DNA of 64,000 bases from Achromobacter xylosoxidans (GTDB lineage Bacteria > Pseudomonadota > Gammaproteobacteria > Burkholderiales > Burkholderiaceae_B), in assembly GCF_001457475.1 (NCBI RefSeq), contig NZ_LN831029.1, positions 744,001 to 808,000 of the forward strand, written 5' to 3'. Below the pieces are notes generated by a model, which was not told the DNA's origin, did no database searches, and saw only the letters and a list, made by a program, of their open reading frames with translations. Shown here piece after piece: positions 63,791-64,000 of the stretch. Positions within the stretch are counted from its first letter, which is position 1, and the number at the start of each line of letters is the position of its first letter. Both the position numbers and the translations under genes were made by a program.

Positions 63791-64000
63791 TCAGTGCGGA
63801 CGCGCTTCCAGGTCGTCGATCAGCACCTGGAGCCGTCCGCGCGAGCAGGCTTCGACCCGGCCCTGCACTCCATATACAGCCGCCAGCGACGCTGGCGTGA
63901 TTACCTCGGCAGGCGCGCCGGCGGCAGCCAGCCTGCCGCCATGGATCATCACCGCGCGGTCGGCATGCTGCAGGGCCACGTTCAGGTCGTGCAGCACGAT
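63791..64000 (-). CDS. bhuV: Haem ABC transporter ATP-binding protein, C-terminal part, cut by window edge
   Basis: The frame runs out of the window at base 64000; 69 C-terminal residues are visible. They start within the switch-histidine motif (VLHDLNVALQHADRAVMI) and continue GGRLAAAGAPAEVITPASLAAVYGV, typical of HmuV/BhuV ATPases of haem importers. The haem permease and receptor genes should lie beyond the window on this strand. The assignment rests on the C-terminus only. Confidence 0.75.
   Translation of the reverse strand: MVLHDLNVALQHADRAVMIHGGRLAAAGAPAEVITPASLAAVYGVQGRVEACSRGRLQVLIDDLEARPH

Overview
The window is one contiguous stretch of a high-GC betaproteobacterial chromosome, most probably Alcaligenaceae (Bordetella/Achromobacter type). 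This is inferred from gene content, not from a database search. The clues are two Bug-type periplasmic receptors, a quinolinate salvage arrangement (NadQ-like regulator, nadC, Bug lipoprotein), a glycosyltransferase/ArnT/deacetylase set resembling the Bordetella lipid A glucosamine (lgm) locus, and the end of a haem-uptake ATPase gene of bhuV/hmuV type. I see no prophage, insertion sequence, CRISPR array or rRNA operon. Two tRNA genes are present, Ser(GGA) and Val(CAC).

Layout. 1-2.6 kb: end of a yeaH-spoVR stress operon, then tRNA-Ser. 2.9-11.1 kb: LysR/tautomerase pair, a glycosyltransferase-like gene, a DsbA-family protein, a Bug receptor with a beta-propeller protein and LysR regulator, and a glutamate-cysteine-ligase-like gene. 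11.3-19.4 kb: the most unusual region, made of a periplasmic binding protein, a double-Cache/HAMP/PP2C phosphatase, an MFS transporter fused to two extracytoplasmic sensor-like regions, an alanine racemase with altered key residues, an RsbW-type anti-sigma kinase and a STAS anti-anti-sigma protein. 19.9-22.8 kb: NAD salvage. 22.9-33.9 kb: housekeeping and envelope genes (fabI, mltD, gloB, rnhA, an RND efflux pair, dnaQ). 34-38.8 kb: tRNA-Val, a 55-residue membrane protein, a YaiI gene coupled to a ribbon-helix-helix-like small protein, and a TAXI lipoprotein coupled to gltS.

39-42.8 kb: lgm-like lipid A glycan genes with a gtrA gene on the opposite strand. 42.9-44.4 kb: LysR/PACE efflux pair. 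44.3-50.7 kb: a seven-gene minus-strand operon with a DapA-family lyase, all five branched-chain-amino-acid-type ABC transporter genes and a GntR regulator. 51-57.6 kb: a lipoprotein hydrolase, LysR/LrgA/LrgB, LysE and EamA exporters facing a MocR regulator, and a DUF442 protein. 57.7-64 kb: a universal stress protein, a stand-alone elongation factor G, EamA/Lrp, a hydrolase, a YbaK-type deacylase and the 3' end of bhuV/hmuV.

Most regulators face their presumed target across a short intergenic region, and several of these regions contain perfect palindromes listed as candidate operators. The 11.3-19.4 kb region reads as a signalling circuit in which ligand-sensing periplasmic domains control a phosphatase, and the phosphatase, kinase and STAS protein control a sigma factor or other target encoded elsewhere.
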